Shown here: positions 31,622 to 41,662 of the stretch, piece after piece
Layout: each line of letters begins with the position of its first letter
How positions within the stretch are numbered: position 1 is the stretch's first letter
From: Lysobacterales bacterium
Lineage (GTDB): Bacteria; Pseudomonadota; Gammaproteobacteria; Xanthomonadales; SZUA-36
Reading direction: 5' to 3'
Assembly: GCA_021648125.1 (NCBI GenBank)
Contig: JAKITK010000003.1
Coordinates: 47,656 to 111,655, forward strand
Length of the DNA stretch: 64,000 nucleotides
The notes under the pieces: generated by a model
The model's database searches: none
Told to the model about the DNA's origin: nothing
Seen by the model: only the letters and a program-made list of their open reading frames with translations
Made by a program: the position numbers and the translations under genes

Positions 31622-33988
31622 GTGAGCAAAAATATTATTTGGCTGAGCGAACTGACCATGCAAGATGTCGAGATAGTCGGCGGGAAAAACGCATCACTTG
31701 GGGAAATGATTTCAGCACTTACCCAACTGGGGGTCAGCGTACCTGGTGGCTTTGCCACTACTGCCAGTGCTTTTCAGGATTTTTTAATAGAGGCGGGACT
31801 GAAACCAAGAATTGATCAGCGGCTCAACACACTCGATGTCAGTGACATATCAGCACTTAAAGCAACAGGCAACAGTATTCGGCAATGGATAATTGAAGCA
31901 CCCCTGCCCGCTGGACTAGAAACTGATGTGCGCAAGGCATTCCAACAACTAGAAAAACAGGCAGGTACAGATACTGGGGAACCCATTTCAGTTGCGGTGC
32001 GTTCTTCCGCTACAGCTGAGGATCTACCTGAGGCCTCCTTTGCAGGTCAGCAGGAAACTTACCTGAATGTCCGCGGCATTGATGATGTCTTGGATAAAAT
32101 CCGGGAGGTTTTTGCATCCTTGTATAACGATCGGGCTATTTCCTATCGAGTTCATCAGGGTTTTGCGCATGAGGATGTATCGCTATCTGCCGGAATTCAA
32201 CTGATGGTGCGTTCTGACATCGGCGCCAGCGGGGTTTTATTCACCCTTGATACCGAATCCGGATTTAACGATGCCATCTTTGTAACCGCGTCCTGGGGCC
32301 TTGGTGAGACGGTTGTTCAAGGTGCTGTTAATCCTGATGAATTTTATGTATACAAACCAGCGCTAGAAGCCAATCGCCCCGCCATTTTGCGTCGCCACCG
32401 TGGCAGCAAAGCCATCAAAATGGTGTATGCGGCAGATGCCGGGGTTGAAACGGTCGCAGTGGAAGAAAACGATCGCAACAAATTTTGCCTTGTCGATGAG
32501 GAAATCGAAGAGCTTTCACGCCAGGCTCTGGTTATTGAAAAGCACTACCAGCGGCCGATGGACATTGAGTGGGCCAAGGACGGTAACAGCGGCAAGATAT
32601 ATATCGTTCAGGCTCGTCCGGAAACTGTTAACAGCCGTTCTGGGCAAACGATAGAACGCTATAAAATCAAAACCCATTCAGAAATAATTTGCGAGGGTCG
32701 CAGTATTGGCCAGAAAATTGGCCAGGGTCGGGCCCGGGTGATAGCCAGTATTGCGCAAATGGATCAGGTAAAAGCCGGCGATGTACTGATTACAGACATG
32801 ACCGACCCGGACTGGGAACCGGTAATGAAACTGGCTTCCGCCATTGTTACCAATCGTGGTGGCCGTACCTGTCATGCAGCCATTATTGCCCGTGAAATGG
32901 GCGTGCCGGCGGTCGTTGGTTGCGGCAATGCGACCAGCGCCATTAAAAATGGCAGCGAAGTAACCGTCTCCTGCGCCGAAGGTGATACCGGTTTTATTTA
33001 TACCGGGCTACTGGATTTTGAAATCCAACGACATGAACTTAAAGATATGCCACCGGCCCCACTTAAAGTAATGATGAATGTCGGCAATCCTGATAGAGCC
33101 TTTGGTTTCAGTCAGATCCCCAACGCCGGCGTTGGTTTGGCACGGCTTGAATTTATTATTAATCGAATGATCGGCATCCACCCACGCGCATTGCTTGAAT
33201 ATACCGATCAAAGCAGCGAAGTAAAAGCCGAGATTGATGCCCGTATCTGCGGCTATGCAGGGCCTGTTGAGTATTATGTAGAACGCCTTGCAGAAGGCAT
33301 CAGCATGATTGCTGCCGCGTTTGCTCCAAACCCTGTAATTGTGCGCTTATCCGACTTTAAATCTAATGAATATGCCAATCTGATTGGCGGACAACGGTAT
33401 GAGCCAGAAGAAGAAAACCCGATGCTGGGTTTTCGCGGTGCTTCCCGCTATGTTTCGAGTGAATTTCAAGATTGTTTCGAATTAGAGTGTCGGGCAATGC
33501 GCAAGGTTCGCGAGCAAATGGGACTAAGCAATGTCTGGGCCATGGTTCCCTTTGTGCGTACAGTAGATGAAGGCAAAGCCGTAATTGAAGTAATGCGTAA
33601 ATTTGGTCTTGAACGCGGCAAACACGATTTAAAGATTATTATGATGTGCGAATTACCATCAAATGCCCTGCTGGCTACTGAATTTCTTGAACACTTTGAT
33701 GGCATGTCGATTGGTTCCAATGATATGACTCAACTCACGCTTGGACTCGACCGTGATTCAGGGCTGATCGCTGATCTATTTGATGAACGCAATCCGGCAG
33801 TTAAAGCCATGTTATCGATGGCTATTAAAGCCTGTAAGGCTGAAGGGAAATATATCGGCATATGCGGCCAGGGGCCGTCAGATTACCCGGATCTTGCCGC
33901 TTGGTTGTTAGAAGAAGGAATTGAGAGTATATCGCTCAATCCCGATACTGTAGTGGATACTTGGCTGGATTTAGCCAAGCTTAAATAG
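31622..33988 (+). CDS. ppsA: Phosphoenolpyruvate synthase
   Basis: Makes PEP from pyruvate and ATP (gluconeogenesis). N-terminal ATP-grasp nucleotide-binding domain ([16 protein letters not shown]-type [24 protein letters not shown] near 120-150), the central phosphohistidine domain with [13 protein letters not shown] (His about 418; the Thr two residues before is the PpsR target), and the C-terminal PEP/pyruvate TIM barrel ([16 protein letters not shown], catalytic Cys in GICGQGPSD near 755). 788 residues. It starts with GTG 31622, behind GGGAG; an ATG immediately overlapping it is out of frame and closed by TGA. Confidence 0.98.
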   Translation: MSKNIIWLSELTMQDVEIVGGKNASLGEMISALTQLGVSVPGGFATTASAFQDFLIEAGLKPRIDQRLNTLDVSDISALKATGNSIRQWIIEAPLPAGLETDVRKAFQQLEKQAGTDTGEPISVAVRSSATAEDLPEASFAGQQETYLNVRGIDDVLDKIREVFASLYNDRAISYRVHQGFAHEDVSLSAGIQLMVRSDIGASGVLFTLDTESGFNDAIFVTASWGLGETVVQGAVNPDEFYVYKPALEANRPAILRRHRGSKAIKMVYAADAGVETVAVEENDRNKFCLVDEEIEELSRQALVIEKHYQRPMDIEWAKDGNSGKIYIVQARPETVNSRSGQTIERYKIKTHSEIICEGRSIGQKIGQGRARVIASIAQMDQVKAGDVLITDMTDPDWEPVMKLASAIVTNRGGRTCHAAIIAREMGVPAVVGCGNATSAIKNGSEVTVSCAEGDTGFIYTGLLDFEIQRHELKDMPPAPLKVMMNVGNPDRAFGFSQIPNAGVGLARLEFIINRMIGIHPRALLEYTDQSSEVKAEIDARICGYAGPVEYYVERLAEGISMIAAAFAPNPVIVRLSDFKSNEYANLIGGQRYEPEEENPMLGFRGASRYVSSEFQDCFELECRAMRKVREQMGLSNVWAMVPFVRTVDEGKAVIEVMRKFGLERGKHDLKIIMMCELPSNALLATEFLEHFDGMSIGSNDMTQLTLGLDRDSGLIADLFDERNPAVKAMLSMAIKACKAEGKYIGICGQGPSDYPDLAAWLLEEGIESISLNPDTVVDTWLDLAKLK

Positions 33989-33990
33989 AA

Positions 33991-34018
33991 AGGGACGGTA
34001 GCTTAAGCTACCGTCCCT
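33991..34018. terminator. Perfect 28-bp palindrome between convergent genes
   Basis: AGGGACGGTAGCTT is followed directly by its own reverse complement. The palindrome lies three bases after the ppsA stop and 16 bases before the S9 peptidase stop, so it probably ends both transcripts, although no T tract follows on either side. Confidence 0.65.
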
Positions 34019-34034
34019 CGCACTATTTGTACTA

Positions 34035-36056
34035 TTACAAGCCGCCAGGGCCGCAATCGTTTTCTAGATAATCACCAATCATAGTCAACATCTCTACTTG
34101 ATGCCGGTAATACCAAGGGAACGAGTGAGGTAAGTCTTCAATTATTTCTAGTTTAGCCGGCACAGTTCCTTTCACAGCTTTATAAAAGTCTTTAGCATGC
34201 CATGAGGGAGTACGCACATCGCGGTCACCAACAAATAATAAAACCGGAATATTGGCTTTATCTGTATTGCGCATAGGGTCCATTCCCTTCACGGTGGTGC
34301 CCTGTAATATACGCTGTAACCTGTTCCTGCTCCAGGTGTTGCCTATTTTTGCAAGATTTGTCACAGGAGCACCGGAGATAGCACATTGATATGGGCTATT
34401 TGGCCTTACTACTGCAGCTGCAGCTGCAAAACCACCATAGGAGTATCCGAATATCGCAATACGATCAGGGTCGGTAATTCCCTGACTAACTAGCCATTTA
34501 GCACCATCATCTTTATCATCTTGCATGGCTTTGCCCCACTCAGCATCACCTGCTATCCAGAGCTTCCTACCCAAGCCAGCAGAACCCCGATACTGTGGTC
34601 TTAAAACAGCGTAACCATTCGATGTCAAAAGGGGAACCCAGCCTGAAAAATCCCAACCCATTCTGTCACGCGCCCACGGTCCACCGTGCGGGTTAATGAT
34701 TGTTGGTAGAGGCCCGTCACTTTTACTCCAGCCCGCTGGTAAGTCAAGAATAGCAGGTATTTCTAAGCCATCCCGGGCTGTGTAGGTTACCCATTTTTGT
34801 GTGCCGATATCTTTGCTGTCAATCCAAGGTCGTTGCCTACCTAATGTTTGTACCTGCTTGCCATCTAGCAGTAAATGATAAGCTGGTGGATGACTACCAC
34901 TGTCCGTAATAAATAACACTTTGGAAAGATCATCATTGTAACTTGAAATACTGACGGACTGATCTTTGAATGATTGTTTTAAACCCTCATGAATAGCGCG
35001 CATTTTTGGTTCAACAAAAGTCGTAATAGTTCTAGGCCCTGAGACTGAAAAACCTATTAATTGATTAAAATTGCTCGGTTGAGAACCAAATATTAATCTG
35101 GAAATACCATATTTTGGATGCGCCACTAGGTGTTCGCTAGCAAAACTACGTGTTTTAGGGTCATACATCCACGCTTGGGTTTGCTCACTAAACATGTCAG
35201 TAAGCACATAAAAATGACCCGTTGCATCATCTATTCCAACCACCGAAACAGTATAACGATCGCTTAATTTTGTGGTTAATTTATCATGCACCTGAAATGC
35301 ATCAGTTTTGTCATCGTAAATCAATATATTTTGTTCATATTCAGTTGAGCTCAGAGGCTCTGTCTGAGTTCGGACCAAAACTTTACCATCGCGCGGGTGG
35401 AATAAACCTGGCCTTGCATGACGACCGCCACGAAGTAGTAATTTTGTTTTCTCGGTTTGAAGGTCATAAAGAAAATAGTCACTTTGTAAATTCGCCCCAT
35501 GTGCACGCTGAATAATTACATTGTTTGGGTCTAAAGGTAAGTTACTTACCAGTCTAGCGCTGCCTGTAATTTCCAGACATTTCTCGATTGACTTGCTCAC
35601 TCCGTGTCGACTAAAACCCGAAACAAAAGCTTCAGCGAAATCTGTGTGTTTTGCATCTGTTAAATAATTCTTAGAAACGAATGTTGCGGTGGATCCTAGG
35701 CGTTTCCCTTCTCCGCAGCCTTCAAGCGGCCCAGACCACTCCTGTCGAGCGGTAACTAGAACCTTCCCAGCCTTCAGCGCATTAGCTCTGACAAACTTCA
35801 TGTTTTTGCCACTGGGTGTGATTACAGGCCCACTGGAAAGATTGTTAAGATCCCAGGTAGCTAGCGCCGTCTCTTTGTAATCAGACCCAGGAGCATTCAC
35901 CAAGGCCACTAACAAAGAGCCATCAGAACTCATTGAGACTGATTGAATAGCTGGAAGCCGTGCAAATGAATCAACGGGTATCGGCTTAGCTATTATACTA
36001 GCTGAAAACACAGTCAATACAATAACAAGAAAAAAGCATCGTAATTTAAATCGCAT
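34035..36056 (-). CDS. Secreted S9 family (prolyl oligopeptidase-like) serine peptidase
   Basis: Signal peptide (LRCFFLVIVLTVFSASIIA) then a seven-bladed-propeller-like region (about residues 30-400) and an alpha/beta-hydrolase domain (about 415-670). The catalytic serine is in GYSYGGFAAAAAV near 545, the aspartate in VGDRDVRTP near 620 and the histidine in LPHSFPW near 650. Related to acylaminoacyl-peptidase/DPP types; specificity is not visible. The start is ATG 36056. It lies 126 bases downstream of the TonB receptor stop, on the same strand, behind a terminator. Confidence 0.9.
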   Translation of the reverse strand: MRFKLRCFFLVIVLTVFSASIIAKPIPVDSFARLPAIQSVSMSSDGSLLVALVNAPGSDYKETALATWDLNNLSSGPVITPSGKNMKFVRANALKAGKVLVTARQEWSGPLEGCGEGKRLGSTATFVSKNYLTDAKHTDFAEAFVSGFSRHGVSKSIEKCLEITGSARLVSNLPLDPNNVIIQRAHGANLQSDYFLYDLQTEKTKLLLRGGRHARPGLFHPRDGKVLVRTQTEPLSSTEYEQNILIYDDKTDAFQVHDKLTTKLSDRYTVSVVGIDDATGHFYVLTDMFSEQTQAWMYDPKTRSFASEHLVAHPKYGISRLIFGSQPSNFNQLIGFSVSGPRTITTFVEPKMRAIHEGLKQSFKDQSVSISSYNDDLSKVLFITDSGSHPPAYHLLLDGKQVQTLGRQRPWIDSKDIGTQKWVTYTARDGLEIPAILDLPAGWSKSDGPLPTIINPHGGPWARDRMGWDFSGWVPLLTSNGYAVLRPQYRGSAGLGRKLWIAGDAEWGKAMQDDKDDGAKWLVSQGITDPDRIAIFGYSYGGFAAAAAVVRPNSPYQCAISGAPVTNLAKIGNTWSRNRLQRILQGTTVKGMDPMRNTDKANIPVLLFVGDRDVRTPSWHAKDFYKAVKGTVPAKLEIIEDLPHSFPWYYRHQVEMLTMIGDYLENDCGPGGL

Positions 36057-36134
36057 ATGAAAGTCCTTAATTTAAATGTGTTAATAAAATATGAAAATAG
36101 TTGATTGGATTTAATGACTAAATAAATATCAAAA

Positions 36135-36162
36135 ACAAACGGCGCCGAAGCGCCGTTTGTTA
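36135..36162 (-). terminator. Terminator of the large TonB receptor gene
   Basis: AACAAACGGCGC and GCGCCGTTTGTT pair over twelve bases around a four-base loop; on the minus strand a T-rich run (TTTGTTTTTGAT) follows. It lies 21 bases after the receptor stop. Confidence 0.85.
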
Positions 36163-36182
36163 TTATTTCCTAGGATACTAGC

Positions 36183-39113
36183 TTACTGCCAACGATAGTT
36201 GAAGCGCACGAATAATCGGCGACCCAAATAATCATATTGAGTAGCAGCGACTGGCACATTGCCTCTACGCGCAGCTACACCACCCGATACAGTATCAGGC
36301 TCTTCATCAAACAAGTTGTTGATGCCTACTAAGACATCCCAATCGGTTTGCTGATACATCACCGAGATAGTTTGGAAGAAAGCTCTTTCCATAGTGATGT
36401 CTCTAAATGCCGGTTCGAAACCAAAATAAGTAGTTTCTTCATCTACAAATGGCGAGTTGTCGGTTTCCGCAATATACTGAATGGCATAGTTGAAGATCCA
36501 GTCTTGCCAATTAAAACTCGTTCTAAAGTTTGTGACATTTTCCGGACTGCCAATAGTACCTACACTATCTATAGTTTCAAAGCCTTCAACTTCACCTGGG
36601 TCGAACAACCGACGGACATTTTCAAGATTCCAGGTACTTTGGATAGCAACTTCAAGTTGACCAAAATCGAGATCTTTATTCCAGACAACATTGAGGTCAA
36701 TGCCTCTATAAATCTGCTCATTGACATTAAGGTAGCTGTCCCTAACCTCTGTTATGATAAACGGGGATAGGGCATTGGCTGGTTCACGATCAAGCAAACC
36801 ACAAAATGCATTCGGGAAATTCTCACCACCGTAACAGCCCGAAACAATTGCGCCTGCACCAAGTTGTGCTATCTGGTCATTTACTGTGATATCAATATAG
36901 TCAACCGCGATACTTAAATCAGTAAATTCGGGTGTCCAAACTAAGCCAAAAGTAAACGCGTCTGATGTCTCAGAATTCAGGTTAGCCGCACCACCACCAG
37001 AAACCACCGTGGCGGACGCTCCAACCCCTTGATAGTCGTCAGGAATACCTGCGGCAGCACAATTAGCACGAATGTTATCATTAACACTATCGCCCCAATT
37101 AATACATGGGTCGATACCTGCCTGCCCAACAAATCCTGTTTGATCACCTAAAAACAGTTCGAACAAAGCGGGGGCACGATAGGATGTACCGACAGTTGCA
37201 CGAGCCAGAAAGCTTGGAACTACACGCCAACCTAGGCCTGCTTTCCAGACGCTATCACTACCACCAACATCGTAGTCGAAGGTTCGTGCAGAAACATTAA
37301 GTGTCAACTCTTCGATTCCAGGAAGCCCTGCTAGTAGCGGAATTTCTAATTCAACAAATGCTTCTTTAACTGTATTGGTACCTTTGGTAACCAACGCTGA
37401 AGACTCACCCCACAGATCACCTTCCCGCGACTCTTGACTAGGCTGATCGTCAATACTAAAAGTACGATACTCAAGACCACCCGCGACGCCTACTGTACCT
37501 GCAGGCAGTTCAAATAGGTCACCTGTAATAATAGCATTGGTCAGAAACTCATCATAAACAGTATTACCTGTTTGATTAACACCGACTGCTCTTACTAAGG
37601 CAGCCATGTTTGCGCCACTCAAGATTGCCGGATCAAAGTAATTAACCCTTGGGGCGTTTGCTCCACCACCATCGAATACATCCGCCGATCTGGAACGTAG
37701 AATGGAATTACGCGTGTAACTACCATCAGAGCGAGAATAGGATGCGTTCAGCTGCCAACTCCAGTAACTATCTGTTGGTAATAAACCTTGTAAACCAGAT
37801 GTGACATAGAAAAAGTCCACCTCAACATCTGTATTGGAGGGATACGGCATTACCGGCCGTGACACTGCTAGACCCGGATTGTAGTCCGGATCATCCGCAT
37901 ATGGTCTGAACTGAGAACTTCCAACCCACGGGAAGAATTGACGGAAACCGACTGTAGAGGTTTTACGATTGCTATAGAGGACATCCGCGCTCCAATCTAC
38001 TCCTCCCAAGAAGTCGAAAGCATAATCAAAGGTTGCATATACATTAAAACGTTCCTGTTGATTAATTACAGACGCAGCCCTCGTAAAGGTTTCAGTAAAT
38101 ACATCTTCATAAAACGCTACACCACCGGGGTCGTCGTAGCGACCGTTTTGGCGTGGACGATAACCCGGGAATGGTCCGATTGTTACTCCATCTGGTGATG
38201 GTATATAACGATCTCCCGTAAACCCATCAATTACTGTATTGTTATAAAGATCCGTACAGCCAGAAATTGCGGTGCCAGCAGTAATTGACCTATCTTCCCT
38301 ATCAATTAAATTACCCGCCGCATCTCGGAACAAAGGCTGAGAGCAACTCAAAAAATCACGATCCCCAATTGTCAGAGCTTCACGATATTGCCATTGCGCT
38401 GAAAGTGTTGCACTACCTTTATCTGAATTCCAACCAGTAATTAATGCCGCACGAACGAGTTCGCCACCACCACCTTCTGGTAATTCTGTTAATGCATTAA
38501 ATTCAAAGCCATCAACCTGACGCCGTGTAATGATGTTGGCAACACCTGCAATCGCATCAGAACCATAAATTGAAGAGCTACCGTCGAGCAAAAGCTCAAC
38601 ACGCTGCACTGCAATTTCAGGCAGAATAGCTAAATCGAGGGCTTGAACTTGACCGCGAGTACCACTGCCACCCACTCGACCACCATTCAATAAGACCAAT
38701 GTCCGACTGGAGCCTAGACCACGCAAATTAAGTGTCTGCACACCTGTGCCACCTTGAATTACAAAGCCACTGAACTGATTGTTCAACTGTGTTGAACCTG
38801 CAGCTATCGTGTTTCCTTGTAGAATATCAGCTATTTCAAGTTGCCCAACCCGCGCCATAGCCTCAGCGTTTATGATTTGAACGGGTGAAGTTGAAGTAAA
38901 ATCTGCACGCTTGATCAGTGAGCCTGTTACTTCAATACGACCAAGATCAGCAGCTTTTTCTTCTGCTACCTCTATTACTTCCTCAGCTGCGTCTTCTGCT
39001 GCATCTTCATCCTGTGCCCAAACCGGGGCTACGGAAAGTGCGAGTGCGATGGCGAAGGGCAGCGGGGAAATCCGCCAAAGTGCCTTCTTTTTTGCATTTT
39101 TGCTGCTAGTCAT
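36183..39113 (-). CDS. TonB-dependent receptor (peptide/oligomer-uptake type)
   Basis: Large 976-residue outer-membrane receptor. Signal peptide (LPFAIALALSVAPVWA), then an acidic low-complexity stretch (DEDAAEDAAEEVIEVAEEKA), the TonB/plug region (about 60-200; RIEVTGSLIKRADFTS, LNLRGLGSSRTLVLLNGGR, DGSSSIYGSDAIAGVANIITRR) and a long barrel ending LGRRLFVRFNYRWQ. This Oar-like/omega-receptor class in Xanthomonadales and Alteromonadales is often next to peptidases. I start at ATG 39113 behind GGGAG rather than the longer frame from 39167. The downstream S9 peptidase gene is the only clue to substrate. Confidence 0.9.
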   Translation of the reverse strand: MTSSKNAKKKALWRISPLPFAIALALSVAPVWAQDEDAAEDAAEEVIEVAEEKAADLGRIEVTGSLIKRADFTSTSPVQIINAEAMARVGQLEIADILQGNTIAAGSTQLNNQFSGFVIQGGTGVQTLNLRGLGSSRTLVLLNGGRVGGSGTRGQVQALDLAILPEIAVQRVELLLDGSSSIYGSDAIAGVANIITRRQVDGFEFNALTELPEGGGGELVRAALITGWNSDKGSATLSAQWQYREALTIGDRDFLSCSQPLFRDAAGNLIDREDRSITAGTAISGCTDLYNNTVIDGFTGDRYIPSPDGVTIGPFPGYRPRQNGRYDDPGGVAFYEDVFTETFTRAASVINQQERFNVYATFDYAFDFLGGVDWSADVLYSNRKTSTVGFRQFFPWVGSSQFRPYADDPDYNPGLAVSRPVMPYPSNTDVEVDFFYVTSGLQGLLPTDSYWSWQLNASYSRSDGSYTRNSILRSRSADVFDGGGANAPRVNYFDPAILSGANMAALVRAVGVNQTGNTVYDEFLTNAIITGDLFELPAGTVGVAGGLEYRTFSIDDQPSQESREGDLWGESSALVTKGTNTVKEAFVELEIPLLAGLPGIEELTLNVSARTFDYDVGGSDSVWKAGLGWRVVPSFLARATVGTSYRAPALFELFLGDQTGFVGQAGIDPCINWGDSVNDNIRANCAAAGIPDDYQGVGASATVVSGGGAANLNSETSDAFTFGLVWTPEFTDLSIAVDYIDITVNDQIAQLGAGAIVSGCYGGENFPNAFCGLLDREPANALSPFIITEVRDSYLNVNEQIYRGIDLNVVWNKDLDFGQLEVAIQSTWNLENVRRLFDPGEVEGFETIDSVGTIGSPENVTNFRTSFNWQDWIFNYAIQYIAETDNSPFVDEETTYFGFEPAFRDITMERAFFQTISVMYQQTDWDVLVGINNLFDEEPDTVSGGVAARRGNVPVAATQYDYLGRRLFVRFNYRWQ

Positions 39114-39424
39114 TCTGATGTCTCCCTGTATATGACTGATATCACTAGTAAATCTTACCGGCTTCACTTTATTGTTCTAAAAGCGATGTTACCGAATAAT
39201 AACGAATTTATTAAATTACTGTTAAACCGTGTCTATTAATAACAGGAAAGCACCCCGTTTGCAAGATAATTACTGTCTTTCGGGGTGATATTTTAAGCAG
39301 AGATCACACCGAAAATTAACCATTCCAGTCTGTTTTTAAAAACTTTTCAGCCCCATGTTCAAGCGTCAAAATGATCTGAATTTTAATTAAGCAAATGCTA
39401 CCCTGCTAGGAGCGGTATTTACAC
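39114..39424. other. Spacer between orn and the TonB receptor gene
   Basis: No gene. A 7-bp stem CACCCCG (39251-39257) with CGGGGTG (39281-39287) around a 23-base loop is the only structure seen; it could be the end of the orn transcript or part of the receptor's 5' leader. The rest is AT-rich and probably holds the receptor promoter, which I could not define. Confidence 0.35.
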
Positions 39425-39988
39425 TCAAGAAATCCCACCTAATCGCCCCATAAATTGCCGGTAAAACTGCAATTCTTTAATCGACTCACGAATATCAGAA
39501 AGTGCTTCATGTTTATTGTCTTTGCTAAAACCCGGAAGAATATCCGCAGACCAACGACTGGCTAATTCTTTCAGCGTGCTGACATCGAGGTTACGGTAAT
39601 GAAACCAAGCTTCAAGCTCCGGCATCAACCGCGATAAAAACCGCCGATCCTGACAAATACTATTGCCACACATCGGTGAGGCACCTTGCGCTACCCAATC
39701 GGCAAGAAATGCCAATGTCGCCTGCTCTGCATCATTGGTAGATATATCAGATTCAACACAACGGTCCCACAAACCGGAATCCCGATGGTGACGGGTATTC
39801 CACGCATCCATGGCATCTAAGGCAGATAAGGGCGTAGAAATCGCAAGTTCTGGCCCGGTTGCCAGCTCGTTTAATTCAGAATCCGTTACAATGGTGGCGA
39901 TTTCTATGATGCGGTCATAATTTGTGTCCAGACCGGTCATTTCCAGATCAATCCAAATAAGACGGAGTTGTTTATTTTGTTCAGGCAT
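39425..39988 (-). CDS. orn: Oligoribonuclease
   Basis: 3'-5' exonuclease of the DEDD family that finishes RNA decay by degrading 2-5-mers (and pGpG). ExoI motif [11 protein letters not shown] near residue 10, [11 protein letters not shown] near 70 and the Exo[23 protein letters not shown] near 160 give the acidic quartet plus catalytic His. I start at ATG 39988, giving 187 residues close to E. coli (181); the longer frame begins with TTG at 40012. It is divergent from rsgA, the usual pair. Confidence 0.97.
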   Translation of the reverse strand: MPEQNKQLRLIWIDLEMTGLDTNYDRIIEIATIVTDSELNELATGPELAISTPLSALDAMDAWNTRHHRDSGLWDRCVESDISTNDAEQATLAFLADWVAQGASPMCGNSICQDRRFLSRLMPELEAWFHYRNLDVSTLKELASRWSADILPGFSKDNKHEALSDIRESIKELQFYRQFMGRLGGIS

Positions 39989-40091
39989 TTTTTCATCATC
40001 AGCGTAAGGCAATCTGAAACTATACCAGAGCCTACTGCTAATATTCTCAGAAATTGATCCCCATGCAATTTACACTTACAAGCGCGTTAGC

Positions 40092-41006
40092 ATGAGCGAT
40101 ATAATTCAAGCAGATATAATTCAAGCTCAGGTAATCACCTCCTACGGTAGTCATGGTGTTGTGCGTACAGAAAATGGCGAACTGCTGGAATGCCGTTATC
40201 GCCGTCAATTAGGGCGACCGCTTTGTGGTGACAACATTCTGATTAAAGCCGACTATCAGGTCAAACAGGCAAGCCTGGAAAAAATTCTGCCACGACACAG
40301 TTGTTTCTATCGCGGTGACGCCCGGCAACGCAAACATGCCGTAGCTGCCAATCTCGATCAGATTGTTATTGTGGTTTGTCCATACCCATCGCCACCCTCA
40401 CACTTACTGGATCGTTATTTGGTGGCAGTAGAAAACCTGAATTTAAAAGCCCTACTGGTTTTCAACAAAACCGATCTCAAAGCCACGCAACCTGAAATTA
40501 GTGAGCGCATGCAAATTCAATTTGACTACCTGCACTCGCTTGGCTACCCGGTTATTCAAACTTCCTGTAAATCTCCAGCAGGCGCTGATAGCCTGGAGGC
40601 TGCTCTGAATGATAAGTGTAGTATTTTGGTTGGTCAGTCAGGGGTTGGAAAATCTTCATTAATTAACACTATTTTCCCAGGCCGGGAATTACAGACCCGC
40701 ACCATTTCCAATGCCACCCAGAAGGGCAAACACACAACCACCGCAACCACCCTGTATTTTTTGCCCGAAAGCGGCCAGATTATCGACTCACCTGGGGTTT
40801 GGGAATTTGGCCTATGGTCAATGTCAGCGCGTGAACTGCAACAAGGATTTATTGAATTCGAGCAATGGGCAGCTGACTGTAAATTCTCCAATTGCCTGCA
40901 TACTCACGAACCCGATTGCGGTGTAAAGGATGCCCTAGATGCTGGCATTCTACCCAAGTCACGTTATCTGGCCTATACCCAGGCTCTGAGTATGTTTTCT
41001 GAATAA
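40092..41006 (+). CDS. rsgA: Ribosome small-subunit-dependent GTPase RsgA
   Basis: Circularly permuted GTPase that checks and releases maturing 30S subunits. An N-terminal OB fold (about 12-75), then G4 FNKTD near 124 before G1 GQSGVGKSSLIN near 180 and G3 DSPGVWEFG, and a C-terminal zinc site with Cys 263, Cys 268, His 270 and Cys 276. 304 residues, shorter than E. coli because the basic N-terminal extension is missing. The first codons contain a tandem 15-bp duplication (40098-40127, encoding DIIQA twice). Start ATG 40092. Confidence 0.96.
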   Translation: MSDIIQADIIQAQVITSYGSHGVVRTENGELLECRYRRQLGRPLCGDNILIKADYQVKQASLEKILPRHSCFYRGDARQRKHAVAANLDQIVIVVCPYPSPPSHLLDRYLVAVENLNLKALLVFNKTDLKATQPEISERMQIQFDYLHSLGYPVIQTSCKSPAGADSLEAALNDKCSILVGQSGVGKSSLINTIFPGRELQTRTISNATQKGKHTTTATTLYFLPESGQIIDSPGVWEFGLWSMSARELQQGFIEFEQWAADCKFSNCLHTHEPDCGVKDALDAGILPKSRYLAYTQALSMFSE

Positions 41007-41058
41007 CTACAATAGCTCACACTGATGCGTATAATATGCCTCCACCGACTAGCAAATT

Positions 41059-41388
41059 ATGAGCTCATTTATTATGAATGAATACAGACAGATAAAACTC
41101 AACATCATTTTAGTAACATTTTTTACACTCTGTTTCAGCCTGTTCCCGAACAATTCCCAGGCAGATGTACTGCGCATGCCGGATATGCTCACCAGCGAGG
41201 AACTGCCGGGCTTGCCGCAAAATGGTCTAACTCAACAGCAAGTGCGCCAACAACATGGCAGCCCTCTGAAAGAACACCCAGCAATTGGTGACCCACCAAT
41301 TACTCGTTGGGACTATCAAGATTACAGCGTGTTTTTCGAAAATAAGTTGGTAATAACCGCTGTTCAAAAACCAGAACCAGGAACCTAG
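41059..41388 (+). CDS. Small secreted protein, BamE/SmpA-like plan
   Basis: 109 residues: a signal peptide (LNIILVTFFTLCFSLFPNNSQA) and a short mature domain. The mature part (GLTQQQVRQQHGSP...ITRWDYQDYSVFFENKLVITAV) follows the pattern of BamE/SmpA-OmlA repeats (helix with Q/V-x-x-G, then two beta strands around RWDY), but it is not BamE itself and I know no function. The start may be ATG 41059 or ATG 41074. It follows rsgA by 50 bases; a MITE-like element lies 42 bases downstream. Confidence 0.6.
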   Translation: MSSFIMNEYRQIKLNIILVTFFTLCFSLFPNNSQADVLRMPDMLTSEELPGLPQNGLTQQQVRQQHGSPLKEHPAIGDPPITRWDYQDYSVFFENKLVITAVQKPEPGT

Positions 41389-41430
41389 GCTGTGGATTTA
41401 GACAGCACCAGCGAAAAGCTTTTATTTTTA

Positions 41431-41630
41431 CTCTCGCAAAGGCGCAAAGAACGCAAAGGGAAGTCAAAACATGGGTGAGAATAAGATAGGGAGTCTAAAC
41501 AATCTGCATTTAGGTAAACTGTTTAAATTCCGCAAACATTTAACAAAAGGTGGTATAAAGAGCACAATTAACCGTCTTATTGAGTAATTACAACATGTTT
41601 TCCTCTGCGTTCTTTGCGCCTCTGCGAGAG
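41431..41630. mobile_element. MITE-like element with 28-bp terminal inverted repeats
   Basis: The left end (41431-41458) and the right end (41603-41630) are inverted copies with 26 of 28 bases matching. The interior (about 144 bases) is AT-rich and has no gene. The arms carry the GCAAAGAACGC-type string that gives the peptide AEAQRTQR in spurious frames and occurs widely in bacterial genomes. Total length is 200 bases. No target-site duplication could be fixed by eye. Confidence 0.7.
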
Positions 41631-41662
41631 ACATATTTTTTAAACTTTTTAACAGAACCAAA

